A stretch of 64,000 nucleotides of DNA from Thermoanaerobacter pseudethanolicus ATCC 33223 (lineage in GTDB: Bacteria; Bacillota; Thermoanaerobacteria; Thermoanaerobacterales; Thermoanaerobacteraceae), in NCBI RefSeq assembly GCF_000019085.1, contig NC_010321.1:1499001-1563000 (forward strand), read 5' to 3'. The position numbers and the translations under genes are program-made. Of this stretch, positions 16,964 to 25,620 are shown in pieces (within the stretch, counting starts at the first letter, position 1; each line of letters opens with the position of its first letter). The notes below the pieces were generated by a model. It was given only the letters and a program-made list of their open reading frames with translations. It ran no database searches and had not been told where the DNA came from.

Positions 16964-18115
16964 TTGGATATCAAAAAATATCATAAACCAATTGGTCTTT
17001 TGCTGGCATTAATTTTTTTAACTTATTTTTCTATATCTTTTTTTAATAAAACCGTGCAAACAACTTCAGATAACAAAGAAGAGATAAAACCAGTGTTAGA
17101 TGAATTTTTTAAAAGAAGAGGAAGTGTACTGTTAAGTGGTGACTTAACAGAAATAGAAGGCTTTTACGACAAATCATCTACATATGGCAGATGGGCATTG
17201 GACCATGAAAGGAGGCGAATTGAATACGTTAAAGGATGGTCAGAAAAGAGAAATCTTAAGTTTACAGAAGCAGAGTCCTTTTACAGGATAAAAAGCATAA
17301 AAGCTGGTGAAAACTCTATTTGGGTATATCTTGTGGAAACTATGAAAATGGGATATGCATACAATGTAAAAAGCAATATAATAAATTACATGGGGCTAGG
17401 TATAAGGCATTCTATACAACTTGTAAAAGTTGATGGAAAATGGCTTATAAGAAGAGATTGGTACTATGACCCTCTTGATGAAGATTCAGCCTATATAGAC
17501 GCTGCTCCTGCCGATGGGATACTGCCTGAAATTACTTCTACTGTTTCAAAACCACAAACCGAAGAAGAAGCAAAGCCTAAAAAGAAAGGTAAATATGACA
17601 GAGAAGGAGCAGTAGCCTATGCTGATAAATACGCAGGAGCCGCTTGGGGAAGTGGTAATAACTATGAGTATAATCCCAAATACAGGGATTATAACGGGAT
17701 AGGAGGAGACTGTACTAATTTCGTTTCCCAAGTATTACACGAAGGGGGAGGACTTCCTATGGATTATGTATGGTTCTTTGATGGCAAAGACTCCTCCACT
17801 GCCTGGGCGCAAGCACCCGCTCTTTTTAACTATCTCATTTATACAGGGAAGGGTAAATTAATTGCAAAAGGATATTATATAGATATGGTAAAACCTACTG
17901 AACAGCATCCAAAAGGAGCTATAGCAGAAATTGAAAAAGGAGACCTAATCTGCTATGAAGAAAAAGGAGAAATAGTTCACTTTGGAGTAGTTACAGGCTT
18001 TGATTCTATGGGAATACCTGTTGTAAACACTCACACTTCTGATAGATACCATGTTCCCTTTGACTTGGGATGGGATAAAAGGGTAATTTATAGGTTTATA
18101 CATATAAACGATTAA
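16964..18115 (+). CDS. Membrane-anchored protein with putative amidase domain (Amidase_6)
   Basis: A 383-residue protein with a TTG start after GAGGAGGAGAGCAA. It has one N-terminal membrane segment (about 8-26). Residues 30-180 form an NTF2-like accessory region. The C-terminal domain (about 205-383) has the Amidase_6 pattern: REGAVAYADKYA, GGDCTNFVSQVLHEGG with the likely catalytic Cys, and the ENGEIVHFGVVTG-like EKGEIVHFGVV His block. This family is CHAP/NlpC-like and thought to act on peptidoglycan or amides, but the substrate is not established. It is a single gene, closed by a terminator shared with the HD gene. Confidence 0.82.
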   Translation: MDIKKYHKPIGLLLALIFLTYFSISFFNKTVQTTSDNKEEIKPVLDEFFKRRGSVLLSGDLTEIEGFYDKSSTYGRWALDHERRRIEYVKGWSEKRNLKFTEAESFYRIKSIKAGENSIWVYLVETMKMGYAYNVKSNIINYMGLGIRHSIQLVKVDGKWLIRRDWYYDPLDEDSAYIDAAPADGILPEITSTVSKPQTEEEAKPKKKGKYDREGAVAYADKYAGAAWGSGNNYEYNPKYRDYNGIGGDCTNFVSQVLHEGGGLPMDYVWFFDGKDSSTAWAQAPALFNYLIYTGKGKLIAKGYYIDMVKPTEQHPKGAIAEIEKGDLICYEEKGEIVHFGVVTGFDSMGIPVVNTHTSDRYHVPFDLGWDKRVIYRFIHIND

Positions 18116-18147
18116 AGATAGAGAAAAACTCTATCTTTAATTTTTTT
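18112..18147. terminator. Bidirectional terminator
   Basis: AAAGATAGAG / CTCTATCTTT with loop AAAAA and a T-tract, between convergent amidase-domain and HD genes. It overlaps the HD gene stop. Confidence 0.8.
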
Positions 18148-18613
18148 CATCTGCTTCTTGAAGTTTTATAATGTTTTCGTCTTTAGGATTATTGTCATGG
18201 TGATGCCTTACAATGCCTACTATTCTCTCATTTAACCCAATTTCCTTACAAATTTCTGCACCATATTCTGCATGGTTATAATACACTTTTAAAAAATATA
18301 CGGGCCTTTCGAGAAGATTAGCTAAAAAAGGAATTTTCTTTAAAATCACCGCTATGGCTTTTTTTGTAGGAGTAATTTTCGCTTTTATCTTTCCAATATC
18401 ATGAAAAATAGCCGCCTTTAAAAGGTCATACTCCTCTACCCCATATTTATCAATGAGATAATAGCACACATCTAAAGAATGTCTCTTTTCATAAACAGGC
18501 AATTTATTGAAGTATTCCAACTCTTTTTCGTTTAAAAAATTCATTAAAAATTTATAATCTTCCTCATAAATTTTGGCCTTTTTCGCTTTAAAATATTGTT
18601 TTATCCTATTCAC
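18137..18613 (-). CDS. HD-domain phosphohydrolase
   Basis: A 158-residue metal-dependent HD protein. The ligand residues are visible: RHSLDV, AAIFHDIGK (the HD pair), YYNHAEYGAEI and VRHHHDNN. The fold resembles small YqeK/HDIG-type hydrolases acting on nucleotides, but substrate is unknown. The gene begins 11 bases after hutH and may be cotranscribed with it, though no functional link to histidine breakdown is known. Confidence 0.82.
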   Translation of the reverse strand: MNRIKQYFKAKKAKIYEEDYKFLMNFLNEKELEYFNKLPVYEKRHSLDVCYYLIDKYGVEEYDLLKAAIFHDIGKIKAKITPTKKAIAVILKKIPFLANLLERPVYFLKVYYNHAEYGAEICKEIGLNERIVGIVRHHHDNNPKDENIIKLQEADEKN

Positions 18614-18623
18614 AAAATCACCT

Positions 18624-20150
18624 TTATTCTAATATTATACCTTCTTTTTCAAGGGCCTCCAATACTTTACCTGATTTTATAATATCAAAACAGGCATTTA
18701 TGTCAATATAAAGTTCCCTATCTTCTTCCAACGGCTTAACGTATTTTCTTACTAAATCATATATTACTTGTGATCCTTTCCCTTTTTTTAAACCTTTCTT
18801 AAACTCCATTGCCTGCAAAGCTGCCATAAGTTCTATTGCTATAACCCTTGTAGCGTTTTCTATTATTTCCCTTGCCTTTCTCGCAGCAATAGTGCCCATA
18901 CTCACATGGTCTTCTTGATTTGCAGAAGATGGTATAGAATCAACAGAAGCTGGATGCGCCAAAACCTTATTTTCTGACACTAAAGAAGCTGCTGTGTATT
19001 GAGCTATCATCATACCAGAATTTAGTCCCCCTTTTTCAGTCAAAAAAGGAGGAAGGTCGTTTAATTGATAATTTACAAGCCTTTCAATCCTTCTTTCGGA
19101 AATATTAGCAATTTCAGAAACTGCAATACCTAAAAAATCCATAGCTAATGCAATAGGTTCACCGTGAAAGTTACCCCCAGATATTACATCGCCATCGTCA
19201 GGAAAAATTAAAGGATTATCTGTTGCAGAATTTATCTCCCTTATGAGAACATCTTCTACATATTCAATGGCATCCCTTATAGCTCCATGGACTTGGGGAA
19301 TACATCTTAACGTATAAGCGTCTTGAACCCGTATTTCTCCCTGTCTCGTTATGAGCGTACTTTCCTCACACATTTTCTTTATATTTTTAGCCACAACCAT
19401 TTGACCCCTATGAGGCCTCACCATTTGGACTCTATCGTCAAAAGCATCAATTATTCCTCTCAAAGCTTCTAAAGTAATAGAAGATATAGCATCAGCAGAT
19501 TTTATAAGTCTTTTAGAATCATATACATTTAAACACCCTATTGCCGTCATTACTTGAGTACCATTTATCAATGCTAAACCTTCTTTTGAACTCAAAACAA
19601 CTGGAGCAATTCCTGCCTCTTTCATTGCTTTTTCTCCAGACATTCTTTTACCTTTGTATAAAGCTTCTCCCTTTCCTATCATCACAAGAACCATGTGAGC
19701 TAAAGGTGCAAGGTCTCCGCTTGCTCCTAAAGATCCTTTTTCAGGTATAACAGGAGTTACTCCTTTGTTTAACATTTCAATCAATGTCTTTAAAGTTTCA
19801 AGCCTTACTCCTGAAAAACCCTTTGCAAGAGCATTTGCCCTCAAAAGCATTATTGCTCTTACTACTTCTTCTGGAAGTGGCTTCCCTACCCCGCAAGAGT
19901 GACTCATAATCAAATTCTTTTGCAAAATTTCTGTATCCTCTTTAGATATTACTACATCGCTAAAATTCCCAAAACCAGTTGTAATTCCATAAACCACTTT
20001 TTCATCATTTACATATCTTTCTACTATTTTTCTAGAATGAAGTACTCTTTCTTCAGCAATGCTACTAAGCTCTACCCTATAGCCATCTCTTGCTACGTGC
20101 ACTACATCCTCTATTGTAAGATTATTCCCATCTATTATGACCTTCCCCAT
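18624..20150 (-). CDS. hutH: Histidine ammonia-lyase
   Basis: A 508-residue enzyme that deaminates L-histidine to urocanate. The self-forming MIO cofactor triad Ala-Ser-Gly is at about 143-145 (GSLGASGDLAPL). Other family blocks are YGITTGFGNF, NLIMSHSCGVG, NGTQVMTAIG and TDNPLIFPDDGDVISGGNFHGEP. Length is normal. AAAAAGGAGGTAGATT precedes the ATG. No hutU, hutI or hutG genes follow, so either the rest of the pathway is elsewhere or the enzyme serves another purpose. Confidence 0.95.
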   Translation of the reverse strand: MGKVIIDGNNLTIEDVVHVARDGYRVELSSIAEERVLHSRKIVERYVNDEKVVYGITTGFGNFSDVVISKEDTEILQKNLIMSHSCGVGKPLPEEVVRAIMLLRANALAKGFSGVRLETLKTLIEMLNKGVTPVIPEKGSLGASGDLAPLAHMVLVMIGKGEALYKGKRMSGEKAMKEAGIAPVVLSSKEGLALINGTQVMTAIGCLNVYDSKRLIKSADAISSITLEALRGIIDAFDDRVQMVRPHRGQMVVAKNIKKMCEESTLITRQGEIRVQDAYTLRCIPQVHGAIRDAIEYVEDVLIREINSATDNPLIFPDDGDVISGGNFHGEPIALAMDFLGIAVSEIANISERRIERLVNYQLNDLPPFLTEKGGLNSGMMIAQYTAASLVSENKVLAHPASVDSIPSSANQEDHVSMGTIAARKAREIIENATRVIAIELMAALQAMEFKKGLKKGKGSQVIYDLVRKYVKPLEEDRELYIDINACFDIIKSGKVLEALEKEGIILE

Positions 20151-20192
20151 AATCTACCTCCTTTTTACGTTAATTCTTTATCGCAATAAAAC

Positions 20193-20227
20193 AAAAAACG
20201 CGAGAGTTTATCCTCTCGCGTTTTTTT
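20193..20227. terminator. Strong hairpin terminator between hutH and the YkuS operon
   Basis: CGCGAGAG / CTCTCGCG with A- and T-tracts on both sides. It most likely ends the upstream two-gene transcript. Its position 43 bases before the hutH ATG also makes a leader attenuator conceivable. Confidence 0.7.
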
Positions 20228-20344
20228 ATTAAATTGCAAAATTTTTCTATCATTTCCAGTCCCACACTCAACCATTAATATTATTATAAGTATATTATAT
20301 ATATTCTACAAAGTTTAAAAAAATCCTTTTAAAATTTCAAAATT

Positions 20345-20545
20345 CTATGTTTGATCAAGGCTTGATAAAACTTCGTCAAAAACTCCTATTCTGCAAATTT
20401 TCTTATTTCCATCCCAATGTCGGCATATTTCGCAGCTTCTTTCTTGTAAAGATACAGACATAGTCAAATTATTTCCATAGCGAGATGGATCTAACTCAAA
20501 ATCCTCACAACTTCTTCCTACAGCTTTCAATTGCTCAGTACTCAC
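20345..20545 (-). CDS. Small cysteine-containing protein of unknown function
   Basis: A 66-residue protein with GTG start after GGTGGTGAT. It has four cysteines: one in RSCEDFELDPSRYG and three in SCEICRHWDGNKKICRIG, an arrangement that could bind a metal or Fe-S cluster. I do not recognise the family. The upstream YkuS-like gene is 21 bases away and on the same strand, so the two are probably cotranscribed. Confidence 0.6.
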   Translation of the reverse strand: MSTEQLKAVGRSCEDFELDPSRYGNNLTMSVSLQERSCEICRHWDGNKKICRIGVFDEVLSSLDQT

Positions 20546-20566
20546 TACAGAATCACCACCTATAAT

Positions 20567-20818
20567 TTATAATCTTTTTATACTTTCTTCTACATCAAAG
20601 GGAGTCATTCCTGTCGCATCTATCACCGGAACATTTGTCAAAACATCATCTATGCCTAACATATTTCTACTTTGCCCCGTTATAACTATGGCGTCATAGG
20701 CATTTAAATCGCTTTTTTCTGAAAGAGTCTCTTTTAATTCTACAACCTCATATCCCTTTTGCTTTAAATAATCTTTAATATTGGAAAGCTGGCTTTCTAC
20801 TGCTATTCTTTTTCCCAT
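20567..20818 (-). CDS. YkuS family (UPF0180) protein
   Basis: An 83-residue conserved protein of unknown function. The pattern is that of UPF0180: IAVESQLSNIKDYLKQKGYEV, then YDAIVITGQSRNMLGI and VPVIDATGMTPFDVEESI. It starts at ATG after GGAGGTGTTGAG and has normal length. It is the first gene of a probable operon with the cysteine-containing small protein. Confidence 0.88.
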   Translation of the reverse strand: MGKRIAVESQLSNIKDYLKQKGYEVVELKETLSEKSDLNAYDAIVITGQSRNMLGIDDVLTNVPVIDATGMTPFDVEESIKRL

Positions 20819-20866
20819 CTCAACACCTCCTGTGATTCATTCAAATAGTAGTATTCTCCACATCGA

Positions 20867-21150
20867 TTATTTTATACCTATAACTGTTTCTCCGACTAAG
20901 ACAACTAACAAAGATAAAAGCCACACTACTAACATTGCAATAATAAGATAGCTTCTCTATATTTTTATAAATTTTCTCTCTTCTCTCCTCTCTGGTAATT
21001 CTTCTTTATAATAAATTTTTTTGATAAATCTTATATCATCGATCTAATAGGAAATATACAATACATCACCTAATAATCCTACACCAGCTTCTATCAAAAA
21101 AAGATATACAAAAGCAAACTAAAAGAATTTATCATAACATTATAAAAATT
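20867..21150 (-). pseudogene. Decayed small membrane protein gene
   Basis: The ~410-base gap between the YkuS gene and the M23 peptidase is not empty. One minus-strand frame reads FAFVYLFLIEAGVGLLGDVL, a charged middle (IRFIKKIYYKEELPERREER) and a second hydrophobic segment (IIAMLVVWLLSLLVVLVGET VIGIK) ending at TAA 20867. Two in-frame TAG stops interrupt it, and a plausible start (MINSFSLLLYIFF) lies in another frame. The pattern fits a two-helix membrane protein with several disabling changes. The family is not recognised. Confidence 0.5.
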
Positions 21151-21232
21151 TAAAATTTGATTTTTTAGCAGGATTTTGATACCTTTGTATAGAATAAATA
21201 TAGTTGTCCATTTTTTAGGGTGGGGGGTACAA

Positions 21233-22138
21233 ATGAAAAAGAGAAAAGAGAAATACCTCAATATTATGATTATTCCTGATTCAACTCAGCAAATCAAAAG
21301 CTTTAAAATCTCTATTCCCTTTATAAAAACAACGGTAACAGTAGCTTTTTTAATAATTATGGTTGCTACAGCTTTTTTAGTTTATTTTAGTAAAACAACT
21401 TTTTACTTATACAGTGTGATAGCAGAAAAAGATAAAGAAATCGAGCAATTAACTTCCCTTATAGAAGAACAAGACAAAAAAATAGCTACTTTAGACAAAA
21501 ATGCTCAACTGGTCAATGAAAAAATTAAAGGCTTAAACGAATTAGAAGAAAAAGTAAGACGCATGGTTGGATTATCAACTCCTACTACAAGCCGTGGCAG
21601 TATATCAAGAAGCACTAGATCCGATGCTAACATTTCCTTTGATAATGAAGCAACAGCCGAACTTATTTCACAAATAGATCAAAAAACACAAGATTTTCAA
21701 GACCTTATTACAAAAGTGTCAACTAGACTTGATTATCTGGATTCAATACCCAGTGCTTATCCAGTATATGGTACAATAACCTCCCTTTTTGGAAGGAGAA
21801 AGTCTCCTTTTGGCTCTGGAACTGAATTTCATGCTGGAATGGACATATCTGTACCTACAGGAACTCCAGTAAAAGCCGCTGGAAAAGGTAGAGTTACATA
21901 TGCAGGATGGTTATCAGGATATGGTAAGGTAGTAATTATAGACCACGGTTATGGAATTCAGTCCGTATATGGCCATAATTCTGAAATTCTTGTTAAAGTA
22001 GGCCAAAGTGTAAAAAGAGGCGATATAATAGCAAAGTCGGGGAATACTGGAAGAAGTACTGGCCCTCATGTTCACTTTGAGGTTAGAGTAAATGGCAATC
22101 CCGTAGATCCTATGAAATATCTTGCAAAGGGGAATTGA
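21233..22138 (+). CDS. M23-family peptidase (membrane-anchored, coiled coil)
   Basis: A 301-residue LytM/M23 metallopeptidase or related peptidoglycan-binding protein. A membrane segment spans about 28-52. A coiled coil (about 60-110; KDKEIEQLTSLIEEQDKKI) precedes a Ser/Thr-rich linker. The C-terminal M23 domain keeps all zinc ligands: HAGMD and HVHFE, with GYGKVVIIDHGYG and VYGHNSEI between. The ATG at 21233 follows GGGTGGGGGG; an upstream extension has no site. The next gene, a bactofilin, starts 2 bases after the stop. M23-bactofilin pairs are a known cell-shape arrangement. Confidence 0.93.
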   Translation: MKKRKEKYLNIMIIPDSTQQIKSFKISIPFIKTTVTVAFLIIMVATAFLVYFSKTTFYLYSVIAEKDKEIEQLTSLIEEQDKKIATLDKNAQLVNEKIKGLNELEEKVRRMVGLSTPTTSRGSISRSTRSDANISFDNEATAELISQIDQKTQDFQDLITKVSTRLDYLDSIPSAYPVYGTITSLFGRRKSPFGSGTEFHAGMDISVPTGTPVKAAGKGRVTYAGWLSGYGKVVIIDHGYGIQSVYGHNSEILVKVGQSVKRGDIIAKSGNTGRSTGPHVHFEVRVNGNPVDPMKYLAKGN

Positions 22139-22139
22139 T

Positions 22140-22538
22140 ATGTTTCAAAAAAGAGAACAGATTGTAGAAGTTAATCCTGACAAAATTGACACCGTCATAG
22201 GAAAAAATTCAACTTTTGAAGGTACAATTAAATCCGAAGGCACTCTAAGGATAGACGGTAATTTTACGGGTCAAATAGAAACAAAAGGCAACATTGTAAT
22301 AGGTGAGTCAGCAAAAATAGAAGCTAATATAACAACTGATAATATAATCGTTTCAGGCGAAGTGAAAGGAAATATATTTGCCAAAGGCCAGCTACAACTT
22401 ACTTCTACTGGAAAACTTTATGGAGATATAGAAGTTCAAAATTTGATAATTGAAGAGGGAGCTATTTTTGAAGGAAAGTCTAAAATGACAAAGTCTTCTC
22501 CTTCAGATTTTAACAAAAAAGATGAACAAACAAAATAA
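22140..22538 (+). CDS. Bactofilin
   Basis: A 132-residue polymer-forming cytoskeletal protein. The beta-helical core (about 15-110) shows the repeated pattern IGKNSTFEGTIKSEGTLRIDG, NIVIGESAKIEANI, VSGEVKGNIFAKG, LTSTGKLYGDIE, with a charged tail. The ATG at 22140 follows GGGGAATTGAT. Translation is coupled to the M23 gene upstream. Bactofilins scaffold peptidoglycan enzymes, so the peptidase upstream is the likely partner. Confidence 0.93.
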   Translation: MFQKREQIVEVNPDKIDTVIGKNSTFEGTIKSEGTLRIDGNFTGQIETKGNIVIGESAKIEANITTDNIIVSGEVKGNIFAKGQLQLTSTGKLYGDIEVQNLIIEEGAIFEGKSKMTKSSPSDFNKKDEQTK

Positions 22539-22848
22539 AAAGGCCACCTTACGGCCTTTTCAGTTTGTTGACAAAGTTGAAAAATATCAAAGGAGATATT
22601 TTGCATCGTCACTCCGGTGTTCCAAAGCGACAAAACTAAAGCTCGACCTTCGGGCTCCGGCAGGGTACCTACGTCAGGTGGCATCCATGCCTTAAGGTGC
22701 CCGCCTCCGCCATCCATGGCTTCGGCCCTGCCTCCACCCTTGGTCTTGCTAAGTTTTGTTGCCGCTTTGTAACAAGTCGCTCCTTATGCAAAATATCTCC
22801 TTTACGAAAGTTTGTCTACAGTCTAAAAAGGCCATCTTACGGCCTTTT
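22536..22848. repeat. Direct terminator-hairpin copies flanking repeat element A
   Basis: The 25-mer TAAAAAGGCC...CGGCCTTTT occurs at 22536-22560 and 22824-22848 with one mismatch (ACC versus ATC). Each is a terminator hairpin GGCC...GGCC with flanking A and T tracts. They bracket the 263-bp element and end the converging bactofilin and MocR-type genes. Confidence 0.9.
22561..22823 (+). mobile_element. MITE-like element, copy A
   Basis: About 263 bp, matching copy B (59445-59709) on the opposite strand over its whole length apart from a changed central stretch and scattered differences. The ends are inverted: CAGTTTGTTGACAAAGTT at the left and, read inward from the right, GACTGTAGACAAACTTTCG. 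Each is followed by a perfect 18-bp inverted repeat, AAAGGAGATATTTTGCAT. GC content is much higher than the surroundings in the middle. Reading frames inside have no supported start and are not conserved between copies. Nothing similar to a transposase is present. Confidence 0.8.
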
Positions 22849-24282
22849 TTATATTATAGGAAGATATATGCCGTTTTCATTAGATTCTCCTTCTAAAACC
22901 TCTTTCAGTATATTTATCCCTTTTTCTATCTCCTCCAACTCACAAGAGGCAAAACTTAATCTTATAAAATTGGTCTCTTTTTTTATTGCAAAAAACATGT
23001 CTCCTGGGACTATAAGTAAATTTTTCTCTAAACATTTAGAATATAAATTTTTAGCAGAAATATTGTCTTTAAGTCTTAACCAGTAGTAAAAACCCCCTTT
23101 AGGATATTCAAATTCTACATAATTTTTTAACATCTGAAGTCCATTACCCATCTTTTCAAACCTTTTTTTCATTACTTGTTTTATTTCTTCAATATGATTT
23201 TTCCAAATATTTTCTCTAAGATATAAATCAAAGGCTCTTTGCATCAAACCTGAAGTAGATAAATCTGTCACATATTTGGCTTTTAGGAAACTACTTACTA
23301 GCCTTTCTGGAGCAATTATAAAACCTAACCTCAAACCCGGCATGTATATTTTTGAGAAGCTTTTTATATAAATGACTCTGTCATATTTATCATAAGCTTT
23401 AAGTGGCAATATCTTTTCTTCAGTAAAACTTAAATCACTGGCAAAATCATCTTCTAAAATATAAGTTTCATATTTTTCCGCCAACTCTATTAGTTTCTTC
23501 TTTTTTTCCTCACTGTAAACAATGCCGGTGGGATTGTGAAAATTGGGTATTGTATATATGAACTTTGGCTTAAATTTCTTTAACTTATCCTCCAATTCCT
23601 CTAAATTTATTCCATCTTTTTTTAAATCCACTTCTAAAATCTCTGCTCCTCTCGATTCAAAAGAGGCTAAAGCCCACGAATAGGTGGGTCTTTCAACAAT
23701 TATGCTATCTTCAAAATTTATTAGCGCTTTCGATACTACATCTATACCTTGCTGTCCCCCAGAAATTACCTGTATATTTTCAACATAAGTAAATATTTCA
23801 TCTTTCTTTACAAATTCTTTTATAGATTCTCTTAATGGTTTATATCCTCTTGTGTCTTGATACTCAAAAGCATATCCTCCATCTCTTCTCAATACTCTAT
23901 TGATTAAATCTCCAAAATCCTCCACTGGAAAAAGCTCTGGATTAAGAGATGAAGAAGCAAAATTTATAATTCCTTTCTTTAAGGGAATTTCTCCTTGGTC
24001 TGTTAATTTAAAGCTTTCATCAAGGTCCTCTTCTTTTTTTATATCTTCACAAACGTAAGTACCACTTCCTACTTTAGTATATATATATCCATTTTGCTCT
24101 AAAAGCTTATAAGCATTAATCACTGTAATATTGTTTACCCCCAACTCCTTTGCAAGGCTTCTTATAGTGGGGAGTTTATATCCACCTGGCAGGCTGCCAT
24201 TCTCTATAAATCTTTTTATTTGACTGTACAATTGAATATATAAAGGCACATTTTTATTTTTATCAATTGTTATTTTATTCAT
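22849..24282 (-). CDS. MocR-type regulator (GntR HTH + aminotransferase fold)
   Basis: A 477-residue PLP-dependent transcription regulator or fused aminotransferase. Residues 1-70 form a GntR winged helix (VPLYIQLYSQIKRFIENG, KLPTIRSLAKELGVNNITVINAYKLLEQNGYI). A fold-type I aminotransferase domain follows, with NFHNPTGIVYS, EDDFASDLSF and the PLP-lysine block YIKSFSKIYMPGLRLGFI. ATG at 24282 follows GAGGG by 6 bases. It is divergent from iadA; a palindrome lies just upstream. It may regulate iadA or itself, but ligand and targets are not evident. Confidence 0.88.
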   Translation of the reverse strand: MNKITIDKNKNVPLYIQLYSQIKRFIENGSLPGGYKLPTIRSLAKELGVNNITVINAYKLLEQNGYIYTKVGSGTYVCEDIKKEEDLDESFKLTDQGEIPLKKGIINFASSSLNPELFPVEDFGDLINRVLRRDGGYAFEYQDTRGYKPLRESIKEFVKKDEIFTYVENIQVISGGQQGIDVVSKALINFEDSIIVERPTYSWALASFESRGAEILEVDLKKDGINLEELEDKLKKFKPKFIYTIPNFHNPTGIVYSEEKKKKLIELAEKYETYILEDDFASDLSFTEEKILPLKAYDKYDRVIYIKSFSKIYMPGLRLGFIIAPERLVSSFLKAKYVTDLSTSGLMQRAFDLYLRENIWKNHIEEIKQVMKKRFEKMGNGLQMLKNYVEFEYPKGGFYYWLRLKDNISAKNLYSKCLEKNLLIVPGDMFFAIKKETNFIRLSFASCELEEIEKGINILKEVLEGESNENGIYLPII

Positions 24283-24298
24283 ATCCATCCCTCGCAAA

Positions 24299-24314
24299 AT
24301 TGTATCGCTACAAT
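24299..24314. promoter_or_regulatory. Candidate operator in the MocR-iadA divergent region
   Basis: Inverted repeat ATTGTA-TCGC-TACAAT, 17 bases upstream of the MocR-type start, in the only space shared with the divergent iadA gene. Assignment to this regulator is inference. Confidence 0.4.
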
Positions 24315-24415
24315 TATTATACCATTATCATGACAAAAATTCTTTTTAATTTTAAAATATATTATAATGGATATGGAAGAAAAAATATTATAAAGAAACC
24401 AAATGAGGTGAGATC

Positions 24416-25591
24416 ATGTTTTTACTTTTAAAAGGGGGAGAAGTTTACTCTCCTCAGCCTTTAGGTAGAAAAGATATTTTAATCTGCAATGGAAAAATAA
24501 TAAGAATTGCTGATGAAATAAAACCTATGAAGGAATTTGGAAATGTAGAAATTGTAGATTTACAAGGTTTTATCATAGTTCCAGGTTTCATTGACCAACA
24601 CGTCCACATCGCAGGAGGCGGTGGAGAAGGAGGACCAGCCACAAGGACACCTGAAATAACTCTATCTGATATCACAAAAGGCGGAATAACTACAGTTGTA
24701 GGCCTCTTGGGAGCAGATGGAATAACGAGAGGCATGGCTTCTCTTCTTGCAAAAGCAAGAGCTTTAGAGCAAGAAGGCATAACTACCTACATTTATACAG
24801 GAGCTTATGAACTTCCTACACGCACTTTAACAGGAAGTGTAAGATCAGACTTAGTTTTAATCGACAAAGTAATAGGTACTGGAGAAATCGCCATTTCAGA
24901 TCACAGGTCTGCACAACCAACTATTGAAGACTTGACAAAACTTGCTGCAGAAGCAAGAGTTGGAGGTCTTTTAGGGGGTAAACCCGGAATAGTTCACCTT
25001 CATGTTGGAGATGGAATAAGAGGATTGTCCCCGTTATTTGAAATAGTGGAAAACACTGAAATACCTATTACACAATTTGTTCCTACTCATATAAACAGAA
25101 TAGGACATTTATTTGAACAAGGATTAAAATTTATAGAAATGGGTGGCGTAATTGACCTTACTTCTGATATAAAGCCGGACGCCCACACAAAAACTGCTTT
25201 AACACCAAAAGAAGCAATTAAAAAAATCGTAGAAAACAAATTACCTATAGAAAAAGTCACTATGAGCTCTGATAGCAATGGTAGCATTCCTGTATTTGAT
25301 GAAAATAAGCGATTGGTAAAGGTTATGGTGGGAAGTGCACAAACTCTATACCGCGATTTAAGAGAAGTTATAGTGGAAGGGATACTGCCAATAGAACAAG
25401 CAATTAAAATAATAACAGAAAATGTAGCAAAAGTGTTGAATTTATATCCAAACAAGGGGTGTATCAAGGAAAAATCAGACGGGGATATAGTAGTATTAGA
25501 TAGCAATTTAAATATTCATTCTGTTATTGCAAAAGGAGTATTCATGATAAAAGATAAAAAAATAGTAAAAAAAAGCATGTTTGAAGAATAA
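24416..25591 (+). CDS. iadA: Isoaspartyl dipeptidase
   Basis: A 391-residue metal-dependent amidohydrolase that cleaves beta-aspartyl dipeptides from damaged proteins. Metal ligands are visible in PGFIDQHVHIAGGGGEGG (HxH), HLHVGDG, PTHINR and the Asp in MSSDSNGS. The YTGAYELPTRTLTGS block is specific to IadA. Length is normal. ATG follows GAGGTGAGATC. It is transcribed away from the MocR-type regulator and ends at a terminator shared with the ANTAR gene. Confidence 0.95.
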   Translation: MFLLLKGGEVYSPQPLGRKDILICNGKIIRIADEIKPMKEFGNVEIVDLQGFIIVPGFIDQHVHIAGGGGEGGPATRTPEITLSDITKGGITTVVGLLGADGITRGMASLLAKARALEQEGITTYIYTGAYELPTRTLTGSVRSDLVLIDKVIGTGEIAISDHRSAQPTIEDLTKLAAEARVGGLLGGKPGIVHLHVGDGIRGLSPLFEIVENTEIPITQFVPTHINRIGHLFEQGLKFIEMGGVIDLTSDIKPDAHTKTALTPKEAIKKIVENKLPIEKVTMSSDSNGSIPVFDENKRLVKVMVGSAQTLYRDLREVIVEGILPIEQAIKIITENVAKVLNLYPNKGCIKEKSDGDIVVLDSNLNIHSVIAKGVFMIKDKKIVKKSMFEE

Positions 25592-25620
25592 AAGAGGCGG
25601 TCTCACGCCTCTTATTCTTT
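25591..25620. terminator. Bidirectional terminator
   Basis: GAGGCG / CGCCTC with loop GTCTCA, then TTATTCTTT. It lies between convergent iadA and the ANTAR regulator gene. Confidence 0.75.

Noticed and set aside
20193-20227. Attenuator or hut-type regulatory RNA in the hutH leader
   Set aside because: The hairpin is symmetrical, has no competing partner nearby, and is more simply the terminator of the upstream two-gene unit.
22436-22717. Reading frames crossing the 264-bp repeat element (also 59391-59705)
   Set aside because: They run from neighbouring genes through the element, lack ribosome sites and are not kept between the two copies.
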